From JBIOJB01 sp044450465 (lineage in GTDB: Bacteria > Chloroflexota > Dormibacteria > Dormibacterales > Dormibacteraceae), in the NCBI GenBank assembly GCA_044450465.1, contig JBIOJB010000079.1:1-14182 (forward strand): a stretch of DNA of 14,182 nucleotides. The letters are read 5' to 3'. The first letter of the stretch is position 1; each line of letters opens with the position of its first letter. Below, in pieces: positions 13,632-14,182 of this stretch. Below the pieces are notes generated by a model that saw nothing but the letters and a program-made list of their open reading frames with translations, did no database searches and was not told the origin of the DNA. Position numbers and translations under genes: made by a program.

Positions 13632-13959
13632 TGACGGCTACACACCGACTCGTAATGGCTAGGCCGACATGAGGCGGCTCACCGGTCCGCTCTATCGCGG
13701 CGGAGACCGGCGAGCGTCCGCGCAGACAAGGAGTCGGAGCTAGGAAAAGTAGCCTGGCACGGTCGTTCTGTCGGGCGTAGGCTAGCCGCGGGTAGGGTCA
13801 AGGGCGAGCGCCAATGGGGACGTGCATCCTCGGCTCAAGGGGTAGGGCAGTGCCGCCGCCCGCCACGACTCACCCGCACATTGGCCGCCGGTCCTCAGTC
13901 GGGGTCGGCGGTCAGTGCTTTCCGTCCGGGTCGGCTTCCCATAGCCGCGACTTCCGACC
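13632..13959. other. Non-coding stretch with a terminator-like hairpin
   Basis: I see no convincing gene in these 328 bp on either strand; open frames are short and lack start signals or family features. A hairpin CCGCCG (13885-13890) / CGGCGG (13906-13911) with a 15-nt loop lies downstream of the minus-strand AhpD-like gene and could terminate it, though there is no T-tract. No tRNA-like fold was recognised. Confidence 0.3.
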
Positions 13960-14182
13960 TCATTCCTGTGGCCGCGGGGGCTGCCACCAGAAATGCCTGT
14001 GATCGGACGCGTCGCGGGCCCGATCGGCCATCGCAAGAATGACTCCAGCCCCGACTGAGCCGGCGAGCTGGATTGTCTCCTCGATCTCCTCGTCAGTCGC
14101 TCCGAGCTTCTTCGCACCTGCGAAGTGGGATACCGCTCAAGGTTCGCAGTGCAAAGCAAGAACCAGCGCCAGATGCATCAGC
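13960..14182 (-). CDS. AhpD/carboxymuconolactone-decarboxylase-like selenoprotein (C-terminal part)
   Basis: The minus-strand frame from the window edge gives 73 residues: LALVLALHCEP, then TGA (14139-14137), then AVSHFAGAKKLGATDEE, an Ile/Gly-rich helix (QLAGSVGAGVILAMADRA) and a tail with HFWW, ending at the TGA at 13962-13960. The TGA falls exactly at the second cysteine of the AhpD CxxCxxxH motif, giving C-E-P-U-A-V-S-H. Family features continue unbroken after it. Eleven nt downstream is the hairpin CTTCGC-AGGT-GCGAAG, placed and looped like a bacterial SECIS. Selenocysteine insertion is therefore the best reading; AhpD-like CxxU proteins are known. The likely function is a thiol/selenol peroxidase-type or related redox reaction. 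The N-terminus is outside the window. The alternative is a simple TGC-to-TGA nonsense mutation. Confidence 0.75.
14110..14125 (-). promoter_or_regulatory. Putative bacterial SECIS hairpin
   Basis: A perfect 6-bp stem CTTCGC/GCGAAG closes the loop AGGT on the minus strand. It starts 11 nt after the in-frame TGA, inside the coding sequence. As I recall the E. coli fdhF SECIS, its upper stem also begins 11 nt after UGA and also presents GCAGGU at the stem/loop border, where SelB contacts the loop G and U. Position, loop and stem all agree with a SelB-binding element. Confidence 0.7.

Noticed and set aside
13632..13959. A tRNA-Sec gene near the selenoprotein
   Set aside because: No acceptor stem, TCA anticodon loop or T-loop pattern could be found in this stretch.
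14126..14142. Compensating frameshifts near the TGA that would restore a Cys and a different reading of this segment
   Set aside because: It needs two indels, whereas the straight frame keeps CxxUxxxH with His in the right place and has a SECIS hairpin; one recoded codon is simpler.
13782..14159. Minus-strand open frame of 125 codons overlapping the AhpD-like gene
   Set aside because: It is a different frame, rich in Ser/Arg/Thr without family features; the conserved AhpD pattern is in the TGA-containing frame.
1..14182. Insertion sequence ends, integrase, CRISPR repeats or phage genes
   Set aside because: No transposase or integrase motifs, no regularly spaced repeats and no phage-type genes were seen; the only clear repeats are the promoter and operator copies.

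Overview
High-GC window whose genes carry GTG starts, tight start/stop overlaps and TAnnnT -10 boxes lying 7 nt before start codons. It also holds a luciferase-like (possibly F420-type) oxidoreductase. Together these point to an actinomycete-like, probably uncultured or environmental, bacterium. This is inferred from gene style; no rRNA or marker gene is present.

Layout. (1) 1-946: the tail of a membrane protein followed by a DtxR/MntR-type metal regulator. (2) 1077-4790, plus strand: a berberine-bridge-type FAD oxidase, then an NmrA-like SDR / cupin / beta-sandwich-like protein operon. The two transcription units start from almost identical promoters. (3) 4794-5540, minus strand: a GntR/FCD regulator, divergent from 5568-9218, an overlapping four-gene operon of amidohydrolase, type I extradiol dioxygenase, FAH-family hydrolase and medium-chain dehydrogenase. 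(4) 9215-11361, minus strand: a MarR regulator coupled to an aryl-acid adenylating enzyme whose pocket looks salicylate-type. It is divergent from a luciferase-like oxidoreductase (11390-12448). (5) 12560-13631: a scrambled region in which the head of an M20 peptidase gene, an inverted piece of its middle and two pieces of a small membrane-protein gene are interleaved. (6) 13960-14182, minus strand: the C-terminal part of an AhpD/carboxymuconolactone-decarboxylase-like protein with an in-frame TGA exactly at the second cysteine of CxxC, followed by a SECIS-like hairpin. It is a probable selenoprotein.

How it fits together. Regions 2-4 look like one catabolic island for a hydroxylated aromatic acid: activation (aryl-CoA/AMP ligase), redox steps (FAD oxidase, SDR, luciferase-like enzyme, MDR), meta ring cleavage (extradiol dioxygenase) and processing of the cleavage product (amidohydrolase, FAH hydrolase). 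Two operator families tie it together. TGYATRCAGTTA occurs at the GntR gene's own promoter and inside the -35/-10 spacer of both plus-strand promoters. TAGTWCA-N4-TTAACYA occurs at the MarR gene's own promoter and just downstream of the -10 of the same two promoters. The FAD-oxidase and SDR promoters therefore appear to be under joint GntR and MarR control.

The substrate cannot be read from sequence. The strongest new observations are the selenoprotein, the shared double-operator regulon, the salicylate-type ligase pocket and the rearranged peptidase locus.
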